Assembly (NCBI RefSeq): GCF_026013605.1
Contig: NZ_JAPDPJ010000004.1
Location: forward strand, 62,001 to 126,000
Direction: 5' to 3'
DNA length: 64,000 nucleotides
From: Plebeiibacterium sediminum
GTDB taxonomy: Bacteria > Bacteroidota > Bacteroidia > Bacteroidales > Marinilabiliaceae
Shown here: piece after piece, positions 17,337 through 25,089 of the stretch
Layout of the letters: every line of letters begins with the position of its first letter
How positions within the stretch are numbered: position 1 is the first letter of the stretch
The notes under the pieces: generated by a model
What the model was told of the DNA's origin: nothing
The model's input: only the letters and a program-made list of their open reading frames with translations
Databases searched by the model: none
Program-made: the position numbers and the translations under genes

Positions 17337-18455
17337 ATGATAGTATTTGGAGCAAATAATATTATTTCGCCATTAGGGTGGACCAGTGAGGAGAACTTTA
17401 AAAATATTTTAGAAGGAAAAACCGGACTTACAATTCAGGACGATAAAGAATTGTCGGATGTAGCTTTTCCAGTTGCTAAAATTAAGGAGATTGATATTCA
17501 ACAACATCTGGAAGAGTATCCTGATGTTGTGGGTTATTCTAAGTTGGAGCAGTTGTGTATTTTATCCTTAAAACAAATTATTGCTAATGTTGATGTAAAA
17601 AATCCCAAAACAGGATTTGTATTTAGCACAACAAAAGGCAATGTGGATCTTTTGAAGGAAGAAGAGCCAGGTAATGATGTATATCTTGGTAATACAGCTC
17701 AATCGATAGCCAATTATTTTGGATTTCAGAATACACCTCATGTGATTTCTAATGCTTGTATTTCTGGTTTGGCAGCAATTGTGTTTGCTAAACGAATGAT
17801 TTCATCAGGCATTTATGATCAGGTGGTTTTATTAGGAGCAGATATTTTATCCAAATTTATTGTTTCTGGATTTCAGTCATTTCAATCATTAAGTGCGGAA
17901 CCTTGTAAACCTTATGATGCAAACCGAGATGGATTGTCATTGGGAGAGGCTGTAGGATCTATCATCCTTTATAAAAAGGAGGGTGAAGATAATTCAGGAG
18001 AAATTGAGGTGGTAAACGGAGCTATCAGTAATGATGCCAATCATATTTCAGGACCATCACGAACAGGAGAAGGCCTTTATCGGGCAATACAACAAGCCAC
18101 ACGAAATAATGCCCGTATTGATGTGATTTCATCGCATGGTACTGCAACTCCATATAACGATGATATGGAATCGCATGCTATTAGTAGAAGTGGATTGTCG
18201 GATGTGCCAGTGAGTGGATTGAAAGGATATTTTGGACATACTTTAGGTGCTGCCGGAATTATTGAGTCCATCATTTCAACCATGGCATTGAAAGAAAATG
18301 TTGTGATTGCAACTAAAGGAATACAACAGCAAGGTGTTGTTCAACCTATTACAGTTGCAAACGAAAATATTGCAACATCAACAAGAGAGTTATTAAAATT
18401 GATGTCGGGCTTTGGTGGCTGTAATGCCGCTGTTTACTTTAAAAAACATGAGTAA
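17337..18455 (+). CDS. Beta-ketoacyl synthase, second copy
   Basis: A 372-residue ketosynthase, slightly short for FabF. The triad is complete: Cys141 in ISNACISGLAAIV, His267 in SSHGTATPYND and His301 in KGYFGHTLGAAG. Ile replaces the usual Ser or Gly after the catalytic Cys, which may alter the acyl pocket. The N-terminus lacks the usual VVVTG and starts MIVFGANNIISPLGW. The gene begins immediately after the thioesterase stop and its end overlaps the following small KS-like gene by 8 bp, suggesting a stoichiometric complex. Its role, priming or extension, is not decided by sequence. Confidence 0.88.
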   Translation: MIVFGANNIISPLGWTSEENFKNILEGKTGLTIQDDKELSDVAFPVAKIKEIDIQQHLEEYPDVVGYSKLEQLCILSLKQIIANVDVKNPKTGFVFSTTKGNVDLLKEEEPGNDVYLGNTAQSIANYFGFQNTPHVISNACISGLAAIVFAKRMISSGIYDQVVLLGADILSKFIVSGFQSFQSLSAEPCKPYDANRDGLSLGEAVGSIILYKKEGEDNSGEIEVVNGAISNDANHISGPSRTGEGLYRAIQQATRNNARIDVISSHGTATPYNDDMESHAISRSGLSDVPVSGLKGYFGHTLGAAGIIESIISTMALKENVVIATKGIQQQGVVQPITVANENIATSTRELLKLMSGFGGCNAAVYFKKHE

Positions 18456-18996
18456 GATAATTAAGGAGCTTGTTATAGAGCAGGGTACGGTTTTACTTAA
18501 TGGCGAAACGTTTTTTAAGGGAGAATCTACAGAAATAGGCCCATTTTTGAAATCATTATATAAGCATCTGGAACTTAAATACGGTAAGTATTTTAAAATG
18601 GATTTGCTCAGTAAATTGGGATTTTTGGGAGCAGAAATTCTTATCGATGGAGCGAATGAAATTGTTCCGGAAACAGATGAAGTAGCTTTGGTTTTCGCTA
18701 ATGCATCATCTTCATTAAACACAGATGCAAATTATCAGGAGAGTATTGCTGATATTCCAAGTCCGGCTGTTTTTGTTTATACGCTACCCAATATTGTAAT
18801 CGGAGAGATAAGTATTCGTCATAAGTTTTATGGAGAACATATGTTCTTTATTCAGACGGAATATAACAAAGAAGAATTATTAAAATATACAGAGAGCTTG
18901 TTTGCCGAAACCAATACAAAATATGCAATTGTAGGTTGGCTGGAAGTTGATATGAATAACGAGTATAATGCACAACTGATGTTGTGTTCTAAATAA
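18448..18996 (+). CDS. Short ketosynthase-like protein without active site
   Basis: The ATG at 18448 is preferred to an in-frame GTG at 18412 that would overlap the previous gene more deeply; 183 residues. Segments EVALVFANASSSLNTDANYQ and SPAVFVYTLPNIVIGEISIR resemble the N-terminal half of thiolase-fold ketosynthases, where a similar strand-helix precedes the active-site Cys. Here the chain continues as HKFYGEHMFF with no catalytic Cys, and no His motifs follow. It is too short to be a full enzyme. It is encoded between two complete ketosynthases and an ACP, so it may be a scaffold or specificity subunit. Similar short genes are, to my recollection, annotated as 3-oxoacyl-ACP synthase in flexirubin-type clusters. 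Confidence 0.6.
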   Translation: MSKIIKELVIEQGTVLLNGETFFKGESTEIGPFLKSLYKHLELKYGKYFKMDLLSKLGFLGAEILIDGANEIVPETDEVALVFANASSSLNTDANYQESIADIPSPAVFVYTLPNIVIGEISIRHKFYGEHMFFIQTEYNKEELLKYTESLFAETNTKYAIVGWLEVDMNNEYNAQLMLCSK

Positions 18997-19015
18997 TTTT
19001 GTAAAAATTTAAACC

Positions 19016-19273
19016 ATGAGTGAATTAAAAGAAGAGCTAAAAGCAAAATTAATAGAGCAGTTAAACCTTGAAGACTTTGAAGTTTCAGATATCGATGATA
19101 ACGATCCATTATTTGATGATGAAGGTTTAGCTTTAGATTCAATTGATGCTTTAGAGATTATCGTTTTGCTTGAAAAAGAATATGGTATTAAGCTTGATGA
19201 TCCTAAAAAAGGAAAAGATATCATGCAATCAGTTCAAACATTAGCTGATTTTATTGAAAAAAACAGAAAGTAA
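19016..19273 (+). CDS. Acyl carrier protein, second copy
   Basis: An 85-residue carrier protein with the attachment site at Ser42 in GLALDSIDALEIIVLLEKEYG. It is strongly acidic. Two different ACPs are usual in aryl polyene-type clusters and may serve different steps, for instance starter loading and extension. It lies 19 bp after the KS-like gene and 25 bp before the third ketosynthase. Confidence 0.93.
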   Translation: MSELKEELKAKLIEQLNLEDFEVSDIDDNDPLFDDEGLALDSIDALEIIVLLEKEYGIKLDDPKKGKDIMQSVQTLADFIEKNRK

Positions 19274-19298
19274 TTGTAGAGGGAAATACGAATAATCT

Positions 19299-20477
19299 AT
19301 GTCAAAAGGTATTGTAGTAACCGGTTTTGGAGTCATCTGTTCCATTGGCACAAATGCTGATGAATGTTTGGATTCGTTATTAAACAAACGTTCCGGAATA
19401 GATCGTATTAAATATTTAAAAACGGTTCACAAAGATTCTTTTAAGTTAGGTGAGGTTAAAATGAGTAATCAGGAATTAGCTGATCAACTTGGTTTACCTT
19501 CATCAGATTTACACAGTCGTACTACTTTGTTAGCTATGGTGGCTGCAAAAGAAGCCATTACCATGGCAAAACATTTAAATGGAGTCAAAGATAAAACAGG
19601 AGTTGTATCATCGACTACTGTTGGAGGTATGGATGTTACCGAGAATAAATACTTAAAAGAAACAACTGATTATTCGTATTTATATACCCATTCATGTGGT
19701 GATTCTACAAAAAAAGTTGCTGAATATATTGATGCAACAACTTACTATACCACATTAAACACAGCTTGTTCCTCAGGAACCAATGCTTTGATTCATGGAG
19801 CGAGACTCTTAAAACACGGAATTCTGGATAGGGTTGTTGTTGGCGGAGTAGATGCTTTAACCATGTTTACCTTAAACGGCTTTAATTCGCTAAAAATTCT
19901 GGATACAGATTACTGTAAACCTTTTGATGCTGCCCGTAAAGGATTAAACTTAGCTGAAGGAGCAGGGTATGTAGTTTTAGAAAGAGAATCTGAAGCAACA
20001 AAATCTTTTTGTAAGGTAAGCGGTTTTGCAAATGCAAATGATGCTCATCATCAAACAGCATCTTCACCAGATGGAAAGGGAGCATACCTTTCAATGACTG
20101 AAGCTTTGGAGATGAGTGAATTAAAAACTGAGGATATTGATTATATCAATGTTCATGGTACAGGAACAGATAATAACGACTTTTCTGAAGGAACTGCTTT
20201 GAATCGTGTTTTTGGAAAAGGTAATGTCCCTTCTTTTTCATCCACAAAGTCATATACCGGACACACTTTAGCCGGAGCTGCAGGTATTGAATCTGTTTTC
20301 TCAGTTTTAGCTATTGTGAATAATGTGATGTATCCTAATCTAAACTTTAAAACTCCAATTGAGGATTTGGATTTAGTTCCATTAACTGAAGTTGTAAAAG
20401 ATAAGGAAGTTAAAAATGTATTGTCAAATTCATTTGGGTTTGGAGGTAATAACTCAACTGTGATTTTTTCTGAATAG
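19299..20477 (+). CDS. Beta-ketoacyl-ACP synthase, third copy (partner of the chain-length-factor-like protein)
   Basis: A 392-residue FabF-type condensing enzyme with a full triad: Cys157 in LNTACSSGTNAL, His286 in INVHGTGTDNND and His322 in KSYTGHTLAGAAG. The TACSSGTNAL sequence is that of type II polyketide KS-alpha and polyene ketosynthases. The next gene, 1 bp downstream, encodes a shorter homologue without the Cys, so the two probably form a KS/CLF heterodimer that performs iterative extension. The end signature SNSFGFGGNNSTVIFSE is kept. Confidence 0.92.
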   Translation: MSKGIVVTGFGVICSIGTNADECLDSLLNKRSGIDRIKYLKTVHKDSFKLGEVKMSNQELADQLGLPSSDLHSRTTLLAMVAAKEAITMAKHLNGVKDKTGVVSSTTVGGMDVTENKYLKETTDYSYLYTHSCGDSTKKVAEYIDATTYYTTLNTACSSGTNALIHGARLLKHGILDRVVVGGVDALTMFTLNGFNSLKILDTDYCKPFDAARKGLNLAEGAGYVVLERESEATKSFCKVSGFANANDAHHQTASSPDGKGAYLSMTEALEMSELKTEDIDYINVHGTGTDNNDFSEGTALNRVFGKGNVPSFSSTKSYTGHTLAGAAGIESVFSVLAIVNNVMYPNLNFKTPIEDLDLVPLTEVVKDKEVKNVLSNSFGFGGNNSTVIFSE

Positions 20478-20478
20478 T

Positions 20479-21456
20479 ATGGATATTTATATAAAATCAT
20501 CGGATTCTATTAGTGCGCAATTGAGTTTTGAGAGTGGACTTCCTTCAACTCATGAAACTACAGAAGAAGCCTTTTACAATTGCATAAAGCCGGAGTACAA
20601 AAAGTATATTAGTCCAAAATTATTGCGACGTATGAGTCCAATAATTCGTAATGGTGTAGCGTGTAGTTTATCAGTATTAAATAAAGCTAATTTAGAGCAA
20701 CCGGATGCAATTATTGTAGGAACTGCATTGGGATGTTTACGAGATACAACCAGCTTTTTAACTCAGTTAATTGAGGAGAACGAAGAATTACCAAATCCAA
20801 CATATTTTATTCAATCCACTCATAACACTATAGCTGGTCAGATTGCTTTGTTACTGACTTGTCACAGTTATAATTTCACATTTTCTCAGATGCATAATTC
20901 ATTTGAAACAGCTTTATTAGATGCTCAAATGTTAATGCTTGATGAAAAAGCCAATAATGTATTGGTTGGTGGAGTGGATGAGATGTCAGAAAATACCTTT
21001 AATCTGATTAAAGATTTAGATTGCTACAAAAATACTAAGCCAGGAGAAGGTGCTGGGTTTTTTATTTTAAGTAGTGAAGAATCACCAGTAAAACTCGAAG
21101 GTGTTAAAATCATAAACGAACCTGCTATTGATTTTGAAAAGGAATTACAGCAATTCGGTCTTACACCAGAGGATGTTGATGTAGTTATTGGCGGAGATAA
21201 CTTTGCCGATGATAAAGCTTATACTGATGCTAACAATTTATTTGGCAATATATCTTATGTATGGTATAAGCCATTTATGGGAGAGTTTGGTACAGTATCT
21301 GCTATTGCTTTATGGATGGCAACTAAAGTTATTGAAGAAAAAGAAATTCCGGACTGTTGGATAAAAAACGGAGTGAAACCTGATGGAATTGCAAATGTTT
21401 TAGTTATAAACAGTGTTGGAAATGAGCATAGTTTAATGCTTTTAAAGGCAAAGTAA
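20479..21456 (+). CDS. Chain-length-factor-like ketosynthase homologue, no catalytic Cys
   Basis: A 325-residue thiolase-fold protein. Where active ketosynthases have the nucleophile (GACASS), this protein reads FSQMHNSFETALLD, with His139 at the Cys position. The C-terminal half is short, and the two His motifs are replaced (VVIGGDNFADDK; KPFMGEFGTVSA). It is therefore a non-condensing partner like the chain length factor of type II polyketide synthases and the corresponding protein of aryl polyene clusters. It follows its probable KS partner by 1 bp. It ends the first part of the gene cluster and is followed by a terminator. Confidence 0.82.
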   Translation: MDIYIKSSDSISAQLSFESGLPSTHETTEEAFYNCIKPEYKKYISPKLLRRMSPIIRNGVACSLSVLNKANLEQPDAIIVGTALGCLRDTTSFLTQLIEENEELPNPTYFIQSTHNTIAGQIALLLTCHSYNFTFSQMHNSFETALLDAQMLMLDEKANNVLVGGVDEMSENTFNLIKDLDCYKNTKPGEGAGFFILSSEESPVKLEGVKIINEPAIDFEKELQQFGLTPEDVDVVIGGDNFADDKAYTDANNLFGNISYVWYKPFMGEFGTVSAIALWMATKVIEEKEIPDCWIKNGVKPDGIANVLVINSVGNEHSLMLLKAK

Positions 21457-21499
21457 ATTATCCAGACCATACTTTAATCCGAGAATGAAATGATCATGA

Positions 21500-21533
21500 C
21501 TATAGTTCTCACAATTGAGAAGGATAGTTTTTT
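21500..21533 (+). terminator. Intrinsic terminator inside the pigment cluster
   Basis: CTATAGTTCTC and GAGAAGGATAG form a 9-pair stem with one 2x2 internal loop and hairpin loop ACAATT. Six T residues follow. It splits the cluster into a synthase half and a tailoring/export half. Confidence 0.7.
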
Positions 21534-21574
21534 ATGGCAACTTTCATTTTACTAATAGATAAAGAAATAAACGT

Positions 21575-22333
21575 ATGAAATTTAGAGTGTTTTTATTCAT
21601 ATATATAGGTGTTGTTTTGGGCATTCTATTGTTGAATATAACACTCAGCACTAAGCTGATATGGATTGCCATAACTACCTTATTTTTTAGTGGTATTATT
21701 GCATTGGGCGTTTCAGTTATGAGATTGAATTTTTTTATTCAGTCACGTTCAAATATCTATACAGAAAAAAAAGAGATAGCACTTACCTTTGATGATGGTC
21801 CTGACCAGAAATTCACTCCTCAAATATTAGATCTTTTAAAAGAATTCAATGCTAAGGCAACCTTTTTTTGTATTGGGAGTAAGGTAAAAGGACAGGAAGA
21901 CATTCTTAAAAGAATGATAGAAGAAGGTCATGCCATAGGGAATCATACCTTTGAACATGCCAATTCGTTTCCATGGTGGAGTGTAACGAAAATAAAAGAA
22001 TCAATAAAGAACACAGATAAGGCTCTAAAAGAAGCTGGGTTAGAAGCAACAATTATGTTTCGACCACCATTTGGTGTAACAAATAATATAATAGCAACAG
22101 CAATTAAGCAGAGTAATAAAAAATGCGTAGGTTGGAGTATCCGCACTAAAGATACATGCAAATCTGTAGCAGAAGTTGTGAATAAGGTAAAGAAGAAACT
22201 AAAGGCCGGAGATATTATTCTTCTACACGATACAAATTCTAATATTTTAGTTGAATTGAGAGAAATATTGGTGTATTGTAAAAAGCATAATTTTACACCT
22301 GTTGCCTTAAATAATAAAGAACAAGAAATATAG
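21575..22333 (+). CDS. Membrane-anchored polysaccharide deacetylase-like protein (NodB domain)
   Basis: A 252-residue protein. Two transmembrane segments cover residues about 5-21 and 26-48. The NodB domain follows with all metal and catalytic motifs: Asp73-Asp74 in LTFDDGPDQ, His124 and His128 in NHTFEH, RPPFG near 163, the motif GDIILLHD and a Cys-rich segment. Such enzymes remove acetyl groups from amino sugars at the outer face of the inner membrane. Deacetylases recur in flexirubin/aryl polyene clusters of Bacteroidota, where the target is not known; a sugar or acyl group on the pigment is possible. First gene after the internal terminator, 7 bp before the LolA-like gene. Confidence 0.83.
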   Translation: MKFRVFLFIYIGVVLGILLLNITLSTKLIWIAITTLFFSGIIALGVSVMRLNFFIQSRSNIYTEKKEIALTFDDGPDQKFTPQILDLLKEFNAKATFFCIGSKVKGQEDILKRMIEEGHAIGNHTFEHANSFPWWSVTKIKESIKNTDKALKEAGLEATIMFRPPFGVTNNIIATAIKQSNKKCVGWSIRTKDTCKSVAEVVNKVKKKLKAGDIILLHDTNSNILVELREILVYCKKHNFTPVALNNKEQEI

Positions 22334-22340
22334 TGGTATC

Positions 22341-22973
22341 ATGATAAAGCGTTTTGTTTTAGGGATTTTTGTATTGTTAATTTCTGGTATTGCGATGGCT
22401 CAGCAAGATGGGAAACCAATCACTGTTGAAGAACTTCAGAAAGTGATGAAAGAAAAAACAGCCGGAGTTAATACCATAAGTTGTGATTTTATTCAGGATA
22501 AGCATATGGAGTATCTTGAAACTATAATTACATCTAAAGGAAAATTGTTTTTTGATACCAAAAATCGTTTACGATGGGAATACAAAGAACCATTTGAATA
22601 TTTGATTACAATTAATAATGGTCAGTTTTCAATTAGTACTGATGGTGAAACAAATAACTATGATATCGAGTCGAATCAAATGTTTTCAAAAATTAGTGAA
22701 TTGATAATAAGTTCGGTTAATGGAACCATTTTTACAGATACTAATTTTGATGTAAAAGCATTTGAAGGTGAAAATCAGTATGTTATTTATCTGGAACCAA
22801 ACATTGCTGAATTAAAAGAAGTCTTGAAAAAAATTAAAATGCAGATTGCTAAAAAAGACTTCTCAGTTGATAAAGTGACAATGTACGAGATGGATGATAA
22901 TTATACGGAGATTAGTTTTATAAATAAGAAGTTTAATGAGAGTTTTTCTAACGATATTTTTACTGCTAAGTAG
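22341..22973 (+). CDS. LolA-like periplasmic lipoprotein/lipid carrier
   Basis: A 210-residue protein with a signal peptide ending GIAMAQ. The mature part follows the LolA pattern: an amphipathic helix (VEELQKVMKEKTAGVNTISCDFIQDKH), then GKLFFDTKNRLRWEYKEPFEYLITINNG, strands forming a half-open barrel, and a C-terminal YTEISFINKKFN. General LolA carries lipoproteins across the periplasm; this cluster copy probably carries the pigment lipid to the outer membrane, as proposed for aryl polyene clusters. Its last 38 bp overlap the next gene. Confidence 0.83.
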   Translation: MIKRFVLGIFVLLISGIAMAQQDGKPITVEELQKVMKEKTAGVNTISCDFIQDKHMEYLETIITSKGKLFFDTKNRLRWEYKEPFEYLITINNGQFSISTDGETNNYDIESNQMFSKISELIISSVNGTIFTDTNFDVKAFEGENQYVIYLEPNIAELKEVLKKIKMQIAKKDFSVDKVTMYEMDDNYTEISFINKKFNESFSNDIFTAK

Positions 22974-23523
22974 TATAACTTTTTCTTCGTGTTCATCAGC
23001 AAAGAAATTTGCTCCTGCCAATAAGGAAATTCAACAACCTTTAACCGGAGGCAACAAGTCTGCTTTGTATAAAGCGAAGATGAAGGTGTTTGGGAATTTT
23101 TTTTCAGGACTGGTTTTGTTCAAATACAATAAGGAAAATAATGATTACAACGTAGTTTTACTTACTGAAGTAGGATTAACTTTATGTGAGTTTTATTGTG
23201 TTAATAATCAAATAGAAGTAAAAAAAGCAAGTAGCTTGTTCCAGAGCAAGATGGCACAAAAAACACTTGCTGAAGATTTTGGATATCTGATATATGAACT
23301 TGGTGCAGTAAAAAAAGTTGCCGAAGGTGTTTATAAAAACTCAGATAAAGTAAAATATACTTTAGGAACAGAAGCAAAGGTTCAGAGAATAAGAAAAAGA
23401 AGATTAATCAATGGAATTATTGTTGACCTTGAAAAGTATAAACAAGGAGTTCCTTCAAGTATAAAATTTAAACACAGAGGAATTAAGTTTAATATGGAAC
23501 TGTCTCTGTTAAAAGTTAGCTAA
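22936..23523 (+). CDS. Outer membrane lipoprotein of unknown function (LolB-like position)
   Basis: A 195-residue protein with a lipoprotein signal: MRVFLTIFLLLSSITFSSC, lipobox ending at Cys19. The mature part is beta-rich (ALYKAKMKVFGNFFSGLVLFKY; DYNVVLLTEVGLTLCEFYCV) and basic near the end (KVQRIRKRRL). The length, signal and place directly after a LolA-like gene suggest an outer membrane acceptor similar to LolB. Sequence alone does not prove this. The 38-bp overlap with the LolA-like gene points to translational coupling. Confidence 0.7.
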   Translation: MRVFLTIFLLLSSITFSSCSSAKKFAPANKEIQQPLTGGNKSALYKAKMKVFGNFFSGLVLFKYNKENNDYNVVLLTEVGLTLCEFYCVNNQIEVKKASSLFQSKMAQKTLAEDFGYLIYELGAVKKVAEGVYKNSDKVKYTLGTEAKVQRIRKRRLINGIIVDLEKYKQGVPSSIKFKHRGIKFNMELSLLKVS

Positions 23524-23524
23524 T

Positions 23525-23890
23525 ATGTTATTGAATGATTTTTTTACATATAAAGTAATTGACCAGGAAGAAGGTAAATGGACTTGTCAGCTTGAATTTA
23601 ATGCTGAACACAACATTTATAAAGGTCACTTTCCTGGATTGCCTGTAACACCAGGTGTTTGTCAGGTTCAAATCGTTCAAGAGGTGGTTAGTGATATTCT
23701 GGATCAGGAATATAGTTTAAGAGGTGCCAGGGACATTAAGTTTCTAAATTTTATTGATCCTCACAAAACACCAAAATTAAATTTAGAATTGACCCTAAAA
23801 GAAAAGGAAGCTGAAGTTCTTTCTGTAACTGCTTTAATGGTAAATGAGGGTGTTAACTTTTTAAAAATGCGTTCTACATTTTCTAAGTAA
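23525..23890 (+). CDS. 3-hydroxyacyl-ACP dehydratase, hot-dog fold (ApeI/FabZ-like)
   Basis: A 121-residue single hot-dog domain carrying the dehydratase site: His35 in YKGHFPGLPVTPGV, the FabA/FabZ signature. The central helix is CQVQIVQEVV with Glu53. It removes water from 3-hydroxyacyl-ACP to give the conjugated double bond. With the His-less hot-dog protein at 15794-16207 it may form a heteromeric dehydratase like ApeI:ApeP. It starts 1 bp after the lipoprotein stop codon. Confidence 0.85.
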   Translation: MLLNDFFTYKVIDQEEGKWTCQLEFNAEHNIYKGHFPGLPVTPGVCQVQIVQEVVSDILDQEYSLRGARDIKFLNFIDPHKTPKLNLELTLKEKEAEVLSVTALMVNEGVNFLKMRSTFSK

Positions 23891-23892
23891 TA

Positions 23893-25089
23893 ATGAGTGG
23901 GGAAGTGAAAAATATCAACTGGATAGAGGAGTTTGATTTGCTAAAATGCTGCGTGATTATTCCAACATATAACAATGAGCAAACTTTAGTAGGAGTGGTT
24001 GAAGATGTAAAAGCTTTCACCTCTAATATTATTGTAGTAAATGATGGAAGTACCGATTCTACAGGTCAGATTATTGAAGGATTTGTTGGAGTAGATGTTG
24101 TTAGTTATTCCAATAATAAGGGAAAAGGTTATGCTATTCGTCAGGGATTTAAAAGAGCCCTTGAATTAGGGTTTCATTATGCTATTTCATTGGATTCTGA
24201 TGGACAGCATTATGCTAAAGATCTTCCTGTTTTTATTACAAATATTAAAGAAAATCCGGATAGTTTGTTGATTGGCTCCCGTTTTATGGAGGGAAAAGAT
24301 CAGCCTAAATCCAGTGGGTTTGCCAATAAATTCTCCAATTTTTGGTTCCGTGTTGAAACCGGAATTAATCTTCCCGATACACAATCTGGTTATCGTTTAT
24401 ATCCGATCAAAGCCCTGGAAAAGAAAAAATGGTTCTGTAATAAATATGAGTTCGAAATTGAAGTGATTGTTCGGTCTGCATGGAAAGGAATAAAAGTTGA
24501 TTGCGTGCCTATTGACGTTTATTACCCAAGTCAGGAGGAACGTGTAACACATTTTCGACCGTTTAAAGACTTCTTTAGAATCAGCGTTTTAAATACGATT
24601 TTAGTATTACTGGCTTTTTTAATTTATCGACCTAAATTAATTTTTCGTGAGTTTAAAGGAAAAAGCATAAAAGAAATATATAATACCCATGTTCGAAATT
24701 CAAACGAAACCAAAGGTAAAATTGCTGCAGCCATTGGTTTTGGTGTATTTATGGGGATTTTCCCCGTTTGGGGATATCAATTGTTAATAGGTTTTTTATT
24801 GGCACATTGGTTTAAACTTAATAAGGCTATATTTTTTATTGCTGCAAATATCAGCTTACCTCCAATGATTCCGTTTATTCTTTACTTAAGTTATGTAACT
24901 GGTAGTTTTTTAATGGGACAAGGAAGTTGGCATGTGGATACAGATTTAAATATTGAATCCATTTCTACCAACATCAAGCAATATATTTATGGCGCAATAG
25001 GCTTGTCGATTATTATGGGCGGTTTGTTTTTTTTCTTTTCCTATTTAATTCTTTCACTTTTTAAATCGTCGAACAGACAAAATGCATAA
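23893..25089 (+). CDS. Family 2 glycosyltransferase fused to a DUF2062 membrane domain
   Basis: A 398-residue protein. Residues about 14-235 are a GT-A glycosyltransferase: CCVIIPTYNNEQTL, VVNDGSTDST, SLDSDGQHYA (the DxD motif) and DTQSGYRLYPI. Residues about 270-390 are a DUF2062 domain with several membrane helices (GVFMGIFPVWGYQLLIGFLLAHWF; AANISLPPMIPFILYLSY). The enzyme should transfer a sugar, or a dolichyl-phosphate-mannose-like reaction, at the membrane. GT2-DUF2062 fusions are typical for aryl polyene-type clusters, where a sugar in the anchor has been proposed. Its end overlaps the MMPL fusion gene by 8 bp. Confidence 0.87.
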   Translation: MSGEVKNINWIEEFDLLKCCVIIPTYNNEQTLVGVVEDVKAFTSNIIVVNDGSTDSTGQIIEGFVGVDVVSYSNNKGKGYAIRQGFKRALELGFHYAISLDSDGQHYAKDLPVFITNIKENPDSLLIGSRFMEGKDQPKSSGFANKFSNFWFRVETGINLPDTQSGYRLYPIKALEKKKWFCNKYEFEIEVIVRSAWKGIKVDCVPIDVYYPSQEERVTHFRPFKDFFRISVLNTILVLLAFLIYRPKLIFREFKGKSIKEIYNTHVRNSNETKGKIAAAIGFGVFMGIFPVWGYQLLIGFLLAHWFKLNKAIFFIAANISLPPMIPFILYLSYVTGSFLMGQGSWHVDTDLNIESISTNIKQYIYGAIGLSIIMGGLFFFFSYLILSLFKSSNRQNA

